Notes: generated from the sequence alone by a model not told the origin. Counted from the first letter of the stretch, positions 1 through 8,872 are shown. The stretch: 64,000 nucleotides of DNA from an uncultured Collinsella sp. (GCA_902465265.1 CABQMF010000002.1:31894-95893), one strand, 5' to 3'. Numbers and translations are program-made.

Positions 1-492
1 AGCCGAGGTATCGAGCTGCACCGTCGCGTGTGTGCGTGCGGGCGCGGCGACCTCGCCGGCGTGCATTACGATGACGCCGCAGGTGCTCGTCTTAACGAAC
101 TCAACCATCTTGGGATCGGTGAAGCCCGTCACGTCGTTGACAATCGAAGCGCCGCAGCGCACGGCCGCCTTGGCAACCGCCACATGACGCGTATCGATCG
201 AGACGATGGCGCCCTCTTTGGCAAGCGCGCGCACGACGGGCAGCACGCGACGCGCTTCCTCGTCGGGGTTGACCGGGGTAAAGCCGGGGCGCGTGGACTC
301 ACCGCCCACGTCGATGATGTCGGCACCGCTATCGAGCATCGCCAGGCCGTACTCGATAGCGGCATCCTGGTCAAAGTGCTCACCGCCGTCGCTAAACGAA
401 TCGGGCGTCACGTTGAGGACGCCCATGATGCGCGGACGGTCAAAGCTGAGCTCGTACTTTCCGCACCGCCATGTCTTGCTGTCGTTCGCCAT
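1..492 (-). CDS. folP: Dihydropteroate synthase, N-terminal part (cut by window edge)
   Basis: Makes dihydropteroate from the pterin pyrophosphate and p-aminobenzoate in cytosolic folate synthesis. The first 164 codons are present; the rest runs off the left edge. The family signature MGVLNVTPDSFSDGG lies at residues 23-37 and binds the pterin substrate loop region. VGGESTRPG follows at 62-70, and a SIVNDVTG strand further on fits the TIM-barrel fold. The start ATG at 492 is preceded by AGGAGG seven bases upstream, which fixes the start. The neighbouring sirtuin gene lies upstream on the same strand, 94 nt away. The identity is seen directly from the motifs; only the C-terminus cannot be checked. 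Confidence 0.96.
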   Translation of the reverse strand, partial: MANDSKTWRCGKYELSFDRPRIMGVLNVTPDSFSDGGEHFDQDAAIEYGLAMLDSGADIIDVGGESTRPGFTPVNPDEEARRVLPVVRALAKEGAIVSIDTRHVAVAKAAVRCGASIVNDVTGFTDPKMVEFVKTSTCGVIVMHAGEVAAPARTHATVQLDTSA

Positions 493-586
493 GAACATCC
501 TCCTAAAATGCCCACGCCGCCGCGCTCGGGCGCTGGCGGCGGGGTCGCTTTGCAATCAGTCTTTCTATTGTATCCGCGCGCGCGGG

Positions 587-1339
587 CTAGAACGCAAACG
601 CGGCCGCGATGTCGCAAGAAATCAGCAGGTCGGCATTTGCATTCTGATCGGTGGGCGCCAAATTGCAAATGGCCAGCGTATCGCCAGTAAAGTAACGCGT
701 GAGGCCCGCCGCCGGATACACCACGAGCGAGGTCCCGCCCACGACGAGGGCGTCGGCTGCGGCGATGGCAGCAACGGCGCCGGTAAGCACACGCTCATCG
801 AGCGGTTCTTCGTAGAGGACCACATCGGGCTTGATGCGACCGCCGCACGCAGGGCACACGGGCACGCCCGCGGCGTCCTCGTGCTCGCGCGCGCAAATCC
901 ATTCGGCGCTGTAGACCGCGCCGCACGTCTGGCAGATATTGCGGTGGACCGAGCCATGCAGCTCAAACACGCGCTGCGAGCCGGCCATCTGGTGCAGGCC
1001 GTCGATATTTTGCGTCACCACGGCGTCGAGCTTGCCGGCGCGCTCCAGCTCCGCCAGCTTGGCGTGGCAGTGGTTGGGCTTGGCGTCAAGGGAGATCATC
1101 TTGGTCCGGTAGAAGTCGAAAAACTCCGCCGGATGCGCCCCGTAGAAGCTGTGCGAGAGCATAGTCTCGGGCGGATAGGAAAACCGCTGGTGATACAGAC
1201 CGTCCACGCTACGGAAATCGGGGATGCCACTCGCCGTGGAAACGCCCGCGCCGCCAAAGAAGACCACGTGGCTATGGGTTTCGAACAGCTCCGCCAGCGC
1301 AGCGGAGGCCTGTTTGGAATCTGTTATCGCTTGCGTCAT
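587..1339 (-). CDS. Sir2-family NAD-dependent protein deacylase
   Basis: Cytosolic sirtuin that removes acyl groups from protein lysines using NAD+. The NAD-binding motif GAGVSTASGIPDFRS is at about residues 30-44. TQNIDGLH and the catalytic histidine in ELHGS follow, and two zinc-binding pairs (CQTCGA and CPACGG) are intact. Length is 250 aa, normal for the family. A longer reading frame begins at 1357, but the ATG at 1339 has GGAGGT at the right spacing, so MTQAITDS is taken as the start. It lies upstream of folP on the same strand. The substrate class (acetyl, succinyl or other) cannot be decided from sequence. Confidence 0.93.
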   Translation of the reverse strand: MTQAITDSKQASAALAELFETHSHVVFFGGAGVSTASGIPDFRSVDGLYHQRFSYPPETMLSHSFYGAHPAEFFDFYRTKMISLDAKPNHCHAKLAELERAGKLDAVVTQNIDGLHQMAGSQRVFELHGSVHRNICQTCGAVYSAEWICAREHEDAAGVPVCPACGGRIKPDVVLYEEPLDERVLTGAVAAIAAADALVVGGTSLVVYPAAGLTRYFTGDTLAICNLAPTDQNANADLLISCDIAAAFAF

Positions 1340-1454
1340 TGTTTGACCTCCGTCCATGTTGGTCGGGGCGACTGCGATTGCGCCGTCGCCCGCGGGGCCC
1401 GCCCCGCCTCTGTTGCGTTAATCTTAAGCCTGCCAACCCCGTCGAAAGGACACC

Positions 1455-2273
1455 ATGCCTCAGACTTACACGTTCGCCTCGTGGAACGTCAACGGCCTGC
1501 GCGCCGTGCTCAAAAAGGACCCGAGCTTTATCCAGATCGCGCAAGAACTCGACGTCGATATCTTGGCGCTGCAGGAGACCAAGCTGCAGGAGGGCCAAGT
1601 CGATATCGACCTGCCCGGCTATCACCAAACCTGGAGCTACGCCGAGCGCAAGGGCTACTCGGGCACCGCGGTCTTTAGCCGCCAAGAACCGTTGCGCGTG
1701 CTGCACGCCGATGCGCTGCTACCCTACGCCGGCGAGGGTGGGGCCGCCGAGCTCGTCGCCCAAGCCGCGACCGAGGGCCGCGTCTGTGCGCTCGAGTTCG
1801 ACAAGTTTTGGTTCGTGGACGTCTATACGCCCAACGCCCAAAACGAGCTCGCGCGCATCGATGTACGCATGGCCTGGGACGATGCCTATCGCGCCTTTTT
1901 GAGCGCGCTTGAGCGCGAAACCGGCAAGCCCGTCGTAACCTGCGGCGACTTTAACGTGGCACACGAGGAGATCGACCTTAAGAACCCCAAGTCCAACCGC
2001 GGCAACGCCGGCTTTTCGGACGAGGAGCGCGGCAAGTTCACCGAGCTGCTCGACGCCGGTTTTACCGACACCTGGCGCGCGGCCAATCCGGACGTCGAGG
2101 GCGTCTACAGCTGGTGGAGCTACCGCTTTAATGCCCGCAAGAACAACGCAGGCTGGCGCATCGACTACTTCCTGGTAAGCGACGCAATCGCCGGCAACGT
2201 ACGCGACACCGGCATCCGCGGCGACATCTTCGGCAGTGATCACTGCCCCGTCACCCTCACCCTGGAGCTCTAA
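1455..2273 (+). CDS. xth: Exodeoxyribonuclease III / AP endonuclease
   Basis: Base-excision repair nuclease of the endonuclease/exonuclease/phosphatase fold. It cuts at abasic sites and trims 3' ends. Seen in order in the 272-aa protein: FASWNVNGLRAVLKK at the N-terminus, LQETKLQ with the metal-binding Glu, GDFNVAHEEIDL, NNAGWRIDYFLVS, and the catalytic GSDHCPV at the C-terminus. All are intact. The start has AAAGGA seven bases upstream. It is divergent from the sirtuin gene, so the 115-nt gap holds both promoters. It is followed by long hairpin repeats, with an obvious intrinsic terminator hairpin about 140 nt after the stop. Confidence 0.96.
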   Translation: MPQTYTFASWNVNGLRAVLKKDPSFIQIAQELDVDILALQETKLQEGQVDIDLPGYHQTWSYAERKGYSGTAVFSRQEPLRVLHADALLPYAGEGGAAELVAQAATEGRVCALEFDKFWFVDVYTPNAQNELARIDVRMAWDDAYRAFLSALERETGKPVVTCGDFNVAHEEIDLKNPKSNRGNAGFSDEERGKFTELLDAGFTDTWRAANPDVEGVYSWWSYRFNARKNNAGWRIDYFLVSDAIAGNVRDTGIRGDIFGSDHCPVTLTLEL

Positions 2274-2290
2274 CCCCCAAACGATCCCCC

Positions 2291-2507
2291 GGGAACGGAG
2301 GAAAACAGACCATTTTCACCTCGCGAGGGCATCCACGCGACCCACCCGCCACGAAATCGGCCCATCTACTACGTTTGAGCTACTACCCTCAACCACAGCG
2401 AACAACGCAAAAAGAAAACCGCAGGTAGAAAGCCTGCGGTTTTTCATAAAACACGGTTGTGCTTGGGGGTGTCGGGCTAAACGTAGTAGATGGGCCAGTT
2501 TCGTGGC
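2291..2507. repeat. Composite repeat copy 1: direct repeat plus ~160-nt palindrome
   Basis: This fills the first half of the 536-nt gap between xth and the ECF S gene. A direct repeat (GGGAACGGAGGAAAAC onward, 2291-2330) recurs at 2540-2579. It is followed by a long imperfect palindrome. The 29-nt arms at 2348-2376 and 2479-2507 match at 27 positions, and a perfect terminator-like hairpin sits at the centre. No coding potential is supported here. Confidence 0.75.
2415..2445 (+). terminator. Intrinsic terminator downstream of xth
   Basis: A perfect stem of AAAACCGCAGG with CCTGCGGTTTT and a 7-nt loop, followed by a further T. It forms the centre of the larger palindrome and is A/T-flanked on both sides, so it could act in both directions. 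Confidence 0.75.
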
Positions 2508-2539
2508 GAGCGCCGTCAACTGATTCCCTGGGGACGTCT

Positions 2540-2770
2540 GGGAACGGAAGAAAACGGATCATTTTGGCTCTCTGAGGGCCACGACGCCTGTCATATCAGC
2601 CGGCCATTCCAAAACTATGCCGGTTTACGGGGCTGAATCACGAACCCCCAGCCATACGCGATTCCGAAATAATAAAACCGCAGGTAAACGGCTTGCTCTA
2701 TTTCGAAAAAAGCTGGTATGGTCTGCCTGTGCCAATGTGGCCCCGTAAACCGACATAGTTTTGATATGAC
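2540..2770. repeat. Composite repeat copy 2: direct repeat plus ~180-nt palindrome
   Basis: Second copy of the direct repeat (2540-2579), followed by another long palindrome. Outer arms at 2611-2633 and 2740-2762 match at 22 of 23 positions, and GTCATATCA/TGATATGAC extends the pairing at the ends. The arm sequence is unrelated to that of copy 1. The centre shares the 13-mer AAAACCGCAGGTA with copy 1. It ends about 40 nt from the stop of the ECF S gene. Confidence 0.7.
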
Positions 2771-2809
2771 ACCAAGGCAGTATTGATTCTCGCCCCGGCG
2801 CAACCGCCA

Positions 2810-3523
2810 CTACAGCCCGTACTTCACGACGACGCGGTTGATGCGGCGACACCAGGGCTTGTACAGGGCGGCCAAAAACACGCAGGTCGCGAGGCCGTGC
2901 GTGATATCGAACGGTACGGCGGTAGCAAGACGCGCCACGGCGCCCGCCCACGTGAGCGGCTGCACAAAACCGATGATGTCATACGCGTTGATCACGACGC
3001 CATACAGCAGGCCCGAGGCAAAGCCATACGCCAACAGCGCCGGCATTCGCACGGTTCCATCCGCACGGTCGAACGCGCCCGCATGCGCCAGCGCGCCGCC
3101 AACATAGCCAACCAGACCCCAGGCATACATCTGCCATGGCGTCCACATGCCCTGCCCAAAAAAGAAATTGCTGGTCAGCGCCGCCAGCGCGCCGACCATA
3201 AAGCCGTTACGACGACCGAGTGTCGCCCCGGCGATAATGGCGATGGCGCTCACAGGTTTAAAGTCGGGAATGGGGCCAAACAAGATGCGCCCCGCTGCGG
3301 CCAACGCCGCCAGAACCAGCGTTGGCATAATCTGGCGCAAGCCCGGGCGCGACGCCTCGTAGCCCGCAAAAAACAGTGCAAGCACGAACGCCACCACGAC
3401 AAGCATGGCAAGCGCCGCCTGCTCAATGCCCGCCAGCAACGCCGCAGTCATCACTGCCGGCACCGCCAGGAGCAGCGGAATCTCCATTTTTGTGAGTAGG
3501 CGCGAGGCGCGATGATCCGTCAT
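2810..3523 (-). CDS. ECF transporter S component (substrate-binding membrane subunit)
   Basis: Substrate-capture subunit of an energy-coupling factor importer, 237 aa with about six membrane helices. The stretch FGPIPDFKPVSAIAIIAG and the following GRRNGFMVGALAAL and FFFGQGMWTPWQM segments are typical of a subgroup of ECF S proteins. The start is taken as the ATG at 3523, four bases after the stop of the fused ATPase gene. A longer frame to 3598 would overlap that gene heavily. Together with the upstream ATPase and EcfT genes it forms a dedicated (group I style) ECF operon. The substrate is not evident; a vitamin or corrinoid-like cofactor is possible but unproven. Confidence 0.85.
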   Translation of the reverse strand: MTDHRASRLLTKMEIPLLLAVPAVMTAALLAGIEQAALAMLVVVAFVLALFFAGYEASRPGLRQIMPTLVLAALAAAGRILFGPIPDFKPVSAIAIIAGATLGRRNGFMVGALAALTSNFFFGQGMWTPWQMYAWGLVGYVGGALAHAGAFDRADGTVRMPALLAYGFASGLLYGVVINAYDIIGFVQPLTWAGAVARLATAVPFDITHGLATCVFLAALYKPWCRRINRVVVKYGL

Positions 3524-3527
3524 CCCA

Positions 3528-5171
3528 TCACGCCCTGTAGAACACGTTGTCGGCAAAGAAATCTGCCGGAGGCTCCATGCAGGCGATCTCGCCGTCAAAC
3601 ATCATGGCGACGTCGTCGGACACCTGCTCGGCAAAGTCCAAGTCGTGCGTGGCAATGACGACGGTGCCGCCAGCCTGCGCATGCTCGCGCAGGGCTCGGG
3701 CGATAATACAGCGACTTGCCAGGTCAAGGCCCTTGGTGGGCTCATCAAGCAGCAGCAGCTCCGGACCAATCAGCAGCAGCTTTGCCAACGCAAGCAGCTG
3801 GCGCTGTCCGCCCGAAAGATCGTACGGGTGACGCGCCTCCAAGCCCGCCAGGCCCAGGCGCGTTGTCTGCTCCTGTGCTGCGGCCTCGTCGTATCCGCAG
3901 GTCGAAGCCCATTCCATCAGCTCGTCGCGCACCGTTTCGGCGACCAGCAATGCCTTGGGATTCTGTGGCAGCAGCGCCGCCGAAGCCGTCCCACGCACCA
4001 TGCGGCCACGCTGCAGCTTAGCCGTCTTGGCCAGCACTGAGAGCATCGTCGACTTGCCGCAGCCGTTTCCGCCCACGACCGCATGCACCGCGCCGGCTGA
4101 AAACGTCACATCGAGCCCGCGCAGCACCCAACCGCCCACGCGATCGTAGCGAAACCAGCCTTCCGACAGGGTGGTAGCCGACCCACCGTGCATTTTTTGG
4201 AGTATTCTGCTTCCATCCGTGCGTGGGAAGGCTTCCGAGCCGTTCTCGAGCGACGTTTGCGCCACAAATTCGGACGATTTGTCCAATTCCGAACTTTTTT
4301 TCGCGCTCGATACGTCCCCGGGCGGCTCCAAAGAGCCCAAATTGTCCTCACGCCTGCTGAATACTCCGTTTTTTGCACATCGGATGGCACCCCACCCCAA
4401 CATGTCATCGGAAAACAGCGGCTCTCGGCGTCCCAAAGAAGCCATATCCGCCACCTCGCGCACGCGATCGCCCTCAATCCGGTACGCACACGTCGCATAC
4501 TCGAGCATCGGCCGCGGTTGATGCGTAGCCACAACAACCGTGCAGCCCAACTCGCGATTCACGCGAAACAGCGCGTGCAGAAAATTCTTCTCGGCAACGG
4601 GATCGAGCTGAGACGTGGGCTCGTCGAGTAACAGCACACGCGGACGCAGCGCCAGGACGGCGGCAAGCGACAGCAGCTGCTTGCGGCCACCCGAAAGCGT
4701 ATCGGTATCGCGATGAAGCCAGTCCTCCAGACCAAAGAAATAGCTGGTCTCGGCAACACGGCGGCGCATCTCGTCGCGCGACATGCCTAAGTTTTCCAGG
4801 CCAAACGCCATCTCGTGCCACACAGACTCGCACACAATCTGGTTCTCAGGATCCTGGAACACGTAGCCCACGCGCTCCGCCGACGCGCGCACGTCCATGT
4901 CGGCAACGTTCTCGCCCAGCACGAGCAGTTCGCCAGCGCGCTCGCCCGCCGGAGCAATCTCGGGCTTGAGCAGCGAGAGCAGCGTCGACTTACCCGATCC
5001 GGTACCGCCAACAAGCAGCGCAAATGCACCCTGGGGAACAGACCAGTCGAGCCCCTCGAGCACCGCAGCATCGGCCCCGGGGTAGGCAAAGCTCAGGCTC
5101 CGCACCTCAATCGCCGGCATATCCGGGCCGCACGCCGCGCCCGACACCGGGCCCCTATCCAACCGAGCCAT
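3528..5171 (-). CDS. ecfA: ECF transporter ATPase, two ABC domains fused in one chain
   Basis: Supplies ATP hydrolysis for the ECF importer. The 547-aa chain carries two complete ABC domains. The first has Walker A GGTGSGKSTLLS, signature LSGGRKQLL and Walker B VLLLDEPTSQLD. The second has GGNGCGKSTML, LSGGQRQLLALAK and LLLLDEPTKGLD. It is thus a natural EcfA-EcfA' fusion. The start ATG overlaps the stop of ecfT (TGATG), implying coupled translation. The linker between the domains is long, serine- and charge-rich, and of different base composition. It corresponds to an inverted-repeat-bounded segment (see the repeat at 4188-4378). Key catalytic residues of both sites are present. Confidence 0.93.
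   Translation of the reverse strand: MARLDRGPVSGAACGPDMPAIEVRSLSFAYPGADAAVLEGLDWSVPQGAFALLVGGTGSGKSTLLSLLKPEIAPAGERAGELLVLGENVADMDVRASAERVGYVFQDPENQIVCESVWHEMAFGLENLGMSRDEMRRRVAETSYFFGLEDWLHRDTDTLSGGRKQLLSLAAVLALRPRVLLLDEPTSQLDPVAEKNFLHALFRVNRELGCTVVVATHQPRPMLEYATCAYRIEGDRVREVADMASLGRREPLFSDDMLGWGAIRCAKNGVFSRREDNLGSLEPPGDVSSAKKSSELDKSSEFVAQTSLENGSEAFPRTDGSRILQKMHGGSATTLSEGWFRYDRVGGWVLRGLDVTFSAGAVHAVVGGNGCGKSTMLSVLAKTAKLQRGRMVRGTASAALLPQNPKALLVAETVRDELMEWASTCGYDEAAAQEQTTRLGLAGLEARHPYDLSGGQRQLLALAKLLLIGPELLLLDEPTKGLDLASRCIIARALREHAQAGGTVVIATHDLDFAEQVSDDVAMMFDGEIACMEPPADFFADNVFYRA
4188..4378. repeat. Inverted-repeat-bounded segment inside the ecfA linker
   Basis: Arms at 4188-4210 and 4356-4378 pair imperfectly, sharing GTGCA, GGAGTATTC and GC in inverted order. 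They bound about 190 nt of AT-richer, serine-coding sequence. The open frame of the fused ATPase runs through it without a stop. It encodes most of the interdomain linker and none of the ABC motifs. It looks like an in-frame insertion, but no empty allele is available for comparison. Confidence 0.5.
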
Positions 5172-6064
5172 CAGCCGAACCTCTTCTCATCGATCGCACG
5201 CAGCACGCAGGGCAGCACCATCCAGGCAGCGTACACGACATAGCCCAGCCACGGCGCGGGCACCGAAAGCTGCGGGTAAAACGAATACTGCGTTGTCGCG
5301 GTCCATGCCACTGCCACCGCGGCGGCACCAAACAGCGCGAGCTCGACCAGCGCGGCAACGTCGCTGCGTCCCAGTCGATACCGCGCGTACGTCGTACGGC
5401 GCGACGCAGCACCCCACCCGCGCGAGCGCATGGCATCCGCGCGCTCAAGCGAATCTTCCATGCCCCAGCCCATCAGCACGCTCGACGCCCGCAGGCGCGA
5501 TCGCACGGGATCGGCGGGCGCACGCCCCGGCACATCGATCGCGTCCTGCACCGCCAGCACCGTGCGGCCGCGGCGCAAAAACTGCGGGATAAGCCGCATA
5601 CACATCGAGATCATGAGCGCGAGCACCGGCGCGGCGTTGCCCAACAGTGCGAGCACCTTGTCGTATTCGAGCATCGACGCCGCCGCCTCAAACCACAGCA
5701 CGCTCGCCACAAACAGCCCGCCCATGCACAGGCCGTAAACCATGCTCTCCAGATACACCGCGCGCATGCCAATACGAAACAGCTCCGTCGAGCCCGAGGC
5801 GCTAAACAGCGGATTGAGCACCGCGATGATCAAAATCACTGGCAGCTGCCAGCGAAGCGCCCCCAACGTGCGCGCAGCACCGCGCGTCGCAAACCCGTAC
5901 GCCAACCCACCCGCAAGCGACAGCGCGATCAACACCGGTTGCATCGAGAACATGGTGAGCCCCAACGTCAGCACCATGTAGAGCGCCGGAACTGCCGGAT
6001 GCGACATCGAAAATGCCCCCACGGGCTCGGCGCCCGAACCCTCTCGTATGTTGTCCATAGGCAT
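5171..6064 (-). CDS. ecfT: ECF transporter transmembrane component EcfT
   Basis: Membrane scaffold that couples the ATPase to the S component. The 297-aa protein has several hydrophobic segments in its first two thirds. A cytoplasmic coupling region with the characteristic Arg-Gly motif (AMRSRGWG) lies around residue 220, followed by two more hydrophobic stretches. GGGAGGG precedes the ATG at 6064. It is the first gene of the T-A-S operon and overlaps ecfA by one base. An alternative ATG six bases downstream is possible. Confidence 0.88.
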   Translation of the reverse strand: MPMDNIREGSGAEPVGAFSMSHPAVPALYMVLTLGLTMFSMQPVLIALSLAGGLAYGFATRGAARTLGALRWQLPVILIIAVLNPLFSASGSTELFRIGMRAVYLESMVYGLCMGGLFVASVLWFEAAASMLEYDKVLALLGNAAPVLALMISMCMRLIPQFLRRGRTVLAVQDAIDVPGRAPADPVRSRLRASSVLMGWGMEDSLERADAMRSRGWGAASRRTTYARYRLGRSDVAALVELALFGAAAVAVAWTATTQYSFYPQLSVPAPWLGYVVYAAWMVLPCVLRAIDEKRFG

Positions 6065-6257
6065 CCCCGCCCTCCCGCCAAATCACCGACGCCGAAGCAC
6101 TGCCGGCACCGCCCGCAAGCAGCGCAAACACCACACCAGCGGCCCAAACCTCAGCTGCCGCGCATCAATCGTTACGCGCTCATCATATGCCTGCGGTATC
6201 ATATTGCCACGTGTATCGTTTCCAAACACACGTCTCTATAACGTAACAGGAGATCAC

Positions 6258-7670
6258 ATGGACGCAACCGCAATTATCCTCGCCGCCGGCGAGGGCACCC
6301 GCATGAAGTCGAACCACTGCAAGGTTTCGCACAAGATCCTGGGCAAGCCCATGGTCCAGTGGATCGTCGACGCCACCATCAAGGCCGGCTGCAGCCGCGT
6401 CGTGGTCGTCATCGGCAGCCACGCCGACGAGATGCGCGCCCTCATCGATGGCGCCTATGCCAACAGCGCCACCAAGGTCGAGTGCGTCGAGCAGACCGAG
6501 CGCCTGGGCACCGGCCACGCCGTCAAGGTCGCGCTCGAGGCCTGCGGCATCACGCAAGGCCCCGTCGTCGTGCTCAACGGCGACCTGCCGCTCATCACCG
6601 CCGACACCGTCGCCAAGTTCGCGCAGACCGTCGCCACCGGCGAGCTCGCCTGCACCGTCATGACCATGACCCCGCCCGATCCCTTTGGCTACGGCCGCAT
6701 CAAGCTGGGCGCCGATGGTCAGATCGAGCGCATCATCGAGCAGAAGGACTGCACGCCCGAGCAGGCCGCCACGCTGCTGGAGTGCAACGCCGGCTGCTAC
6801 GCCTTCGACGGCGCGCAGCTTGCCGCCCACATCAACGAGATCGGCAACGACAACGCACAGTCCGAGTACTACCTGCCCGACATGCTCGAAATCCTCAAGG
6901 GTCACGGCCAGGCAGTCTCCATCTTCCACTGCGACGACTACCGCGACGGCCTGGGCGTCAACAGCCGCATCCAGCTCGCGCAGCTCACCGCCATCGCGCG
7001 CGACCGCATCAACGAGCACTGGATGGCCGAGGGCGTTACCTTCATCGACCCCACGCAGGCCTGGATCGGCCCCGACGCTACCATCGGCCGCGACACCGTC
7101 GTGTGGCCGCAGACGCATCTGATCGGCCACGTCACCGTGGGCGAGGAGTGCCAGCTCGGCCCCAACAGCCGCCTCACCGACACCACCGTCGGCAGTGGCT
7201 GCATCATCGATGAGACCATCGCCATCGAAGCCGTCATCGAGAACGGCGTCGACTGCGGCCCGCGCGCCTACCTGCGCCCGGGCACCCACATGCTCGACGG
7301 CTCCAAGGCCGGTACGCACGTGGAGATTAAGAAGTCCACGATCGGCGAGGGTTCCAAGGTGCCTCACCTGTCCTACATCGGCGACACCACCATGGGCTCC
7401 GGCGTCAACGTAGGCGCGGGCTCCATCACCTGCAACTACGACGGCGTCCACAAGCACAAGACCGTCATCGGCAAGGATGCCTTCATCGGTTCTGACACCA
7501 TGATGGTCGCGCCCGCCCAGATTGGCGACGGTGCGCTCGTGGCCGCCGGCTCCGTCATCACCGAGCCGGTCCCGGCCGACGCACTCGGTCTGGGCCGCGC
7601 CCGTCAGGTAAATATTGAGGGCTGGGCCGCCGATTATCGCCGCCGTCTGCACGAGGACGACGAGGCATAA
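6258..7670 (+). CDS. glmU: Bifunctional GlmU: GlcN-1-P acetyltransferase / GlcNAc-1-P uridyltransferase
   Basis: Makes UDP-GlcNAc for peptidoglycan from glucosamine-1-phosphate, acetyl-CoA and UTP. The 470-aa protein begins with the nucleotidyltransferase signature AIILAAGEGTRMKS. It continues with VVLNGDLPL and ECNAGCYAFDG, and ends in a left-handed beta-helix of hexapeptide repeats. The acetyltransferase motifs YLRPGTHML, GTHVEIKKS and NYDGVHKHKT are intact. The start at 6258 follows AGGAGATCAC. A longer frame from 6048 overlaps ecfT and is rejected. A strong terminator follows. Confidence 0.97.
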   Translation: MDATAIILAAGEGTRMKSNHCKVSHKILGKPMVQWIVDATIKAGCSRVVVVIGSHADEMRALIDGAYANSATKVECVEQTERLGTGHAVKVALEACGITQGPVVVLNGDLPLITADTVAKFAQTVATGELACTVMTMTPPDPFGYGRIKLGADGQIERIIEQKDCTPEQAATLLECNAGCYAFDGAQLAAHINEIGNDNAQSEYYLPDMLEILKGHGQAVSIFHCDDYRDGLGVNSRIQLAQLTAIARDRINEHWMAEGVTFIDPTQAWIGPDATIGRDTVVWPQTHLIGHVTVGEECQLGPNSRLTDTTVGSGCIIDETIAIEAVIENGVDCGPRAYLRPGTHMLDGSKAGTHVEIKKSTIGEGSKVPHLSYIGDTTMGSGVNVGAGSITCNYDGVHKHKTVIGKDAFIGSDTMMVAPAQIGDGALVAAGSVITEPVPADALGLGRARQVNIEGWAADYRRRLHEDDEA

Positions 7671-7685
7671 CGTTTCGCCAAGCAC

Positions 7686-7719
7686 AAAAGGAGCTGTTCC
7701 ATGGGGACGGCTCCTTTTT
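7686..7719 (+). terminator. Intrinsic terminator after glmU
   Basis: Stem AAAAGGAGC / GCTCCTTTTT with a 15-nt loop and a run of five T, beginning 16 nt past the glmU stop. Confidence 0.85.
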
Positions 7720-7862
7720 CTATCGTGACCTGCGCGACCGGATGAGTGGTCGGTTCGTGTCCGTTGACGGTAAAGACGTTATCAAGACCCGATTAACCCC
7801 GCCGCACGGTTACAATGCAAAAAGGCATCTATATGGCATTCGATGTATAAAGGAGAAGGGTA

Positions 7863-8849
7863 ATGCCGATTAATGATCCCGAGAAGTCGGAGAATATGCG
7901 CAAGTCCATCCGCGTGTATTCCGGTTCCTCCAACCGTCCCCTCGCTCAGAAGATCGCTGAGTACCTTGGGGTCGAGCTTTCGGGCCTTACGCTAAAGCAG
8001 TTCGCCAACGGTGAGATTTACGCCCGCTACGACGAGACCGTCCGCGGCGCCGACGTCTTCCTGATTCAGTCCGTGGCTGGCGGCAACGTCAACGACATGC
8101 TCATGGAGCTGCTCATCGCCACCGACGCTGCCAAGCGCGCATCCGCCCGCTCCATCACCGCCGTTATCACCCACTACGGCTATGCCCGCCAGGACCGCAA
8201 GGCCGGCCCGCGCGAGCCCATCACCGCCCGCCTCGTCGCCAACCTGCTCGAGCGCGCCGGTGTCGACCGCATCATCACCCTCGACCTGCACCAGGGTCAG
8301 ATCCAGGGCTTCTTTGATATCCCGGTTAACCACCTGTCCGCACTGCCGCTGTTTGGCCAGTACTACAACGACATGCACTTCGACACCGACAACCTGGTTG
8401 TCGTCTCCCCCGACGTGGGTCGCGCCAAGGCCGCCAAGAAGCTGTCCGACATGCTCGGCTGCGACCTGGCCATCGCCCACAAGGGCCGTCCGCGCCACAA
8501 CGCCGCCGAGGTCATGGGCATCATCGGTGACATCAAGGGCAAGACCTGCGTCATCAACGACGACATGATCGACACCGCTGGCACCCTGTGCGCCAACGTC
8601 AAGGAGCTCAAGGCCATGGGCGCCGGCGACATCTACGTGTGCGCCACCCACGGCATCTTCTCGGGCCCGGCTATCGAGCGCCTGAACGATGCCCCCATCG
8701 TCGAGTGCGTCGTCACCGATGCCATCCCCGTCGAGGTCGGCGGCAAGATTAAGACCATCTCGGTCGCCGAGGAGTTCGCTCAGGCCATCTCCGCCGTTTA
8801 CCACGAGGAGCCCGTCTCTACGCTCGTCGGCGGCGACTTCGCGCTGTAG
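7863..8849 (+). CDS. prs: Ribose-phosphate pyrophosphokinase (PRPP synthetase)
   Basis: Makes PRPP from ribose-5-phosphate and ATP, feeding the purine and pyrimidine genes found later in the window. The 328-aa protein has the N-terminal ribose-phosphate region (IRVYSGSSNRPLAQKIAEYL) and KQFANGEIYARYDETVRG. It also has YARQDRKAGPREPI with the catalytic Lys/Arg loop, DLHQGQIQGFF, and the PRPP-binding loop VINDDMIDTAGTLC. The start follows AAGGAGAAGGGTA. It is slightly longer at the N-terminus than usual (about 10 residues before the conserved start). Confidence 0.97.
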   Translation: MPINDPEKSENMRKSIRVYSGSSNRPLAQKIAEYLGVELSGLTLKQFANGEIYARYDETVRGADVFLIQSVAGGNVNDMLMELLIATDAAKRASARSITAVITHYGYARQDRKAGPREPITARLVANLLERAGVDRIITLDLHQGQIQGFFDIPVNHLSALPLFGQYYNDMHFDTDNLVVVSPDVGRAKAAKKLSDMLGCDLAIAHKGRPRHNAAEVMGIIGDIKGKTCVINDDMIDTAGTLCANVKELKAMGAGDIYVCATHGIFSGPAIERLNDAPIVECVVTDAIPVEVGGKIKTISVAEEFAQAISAVYHEEPVSTLVGGDFAL

Positions 8850-8872
8850 TCGCTCGACCCTCGCATCCTTCC

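Noticed and set aside
206..1678. A 490-codon open frame on the + strand
   Set aside because: Antisense to folP and the sirtuin gene, whose motifs are intact.
5802..6134. A 110-codon minus-strand frame overlapping ecfT
   Set aside because: It is in another frame of the same region; ecfT has family motifs and a ribosome site.
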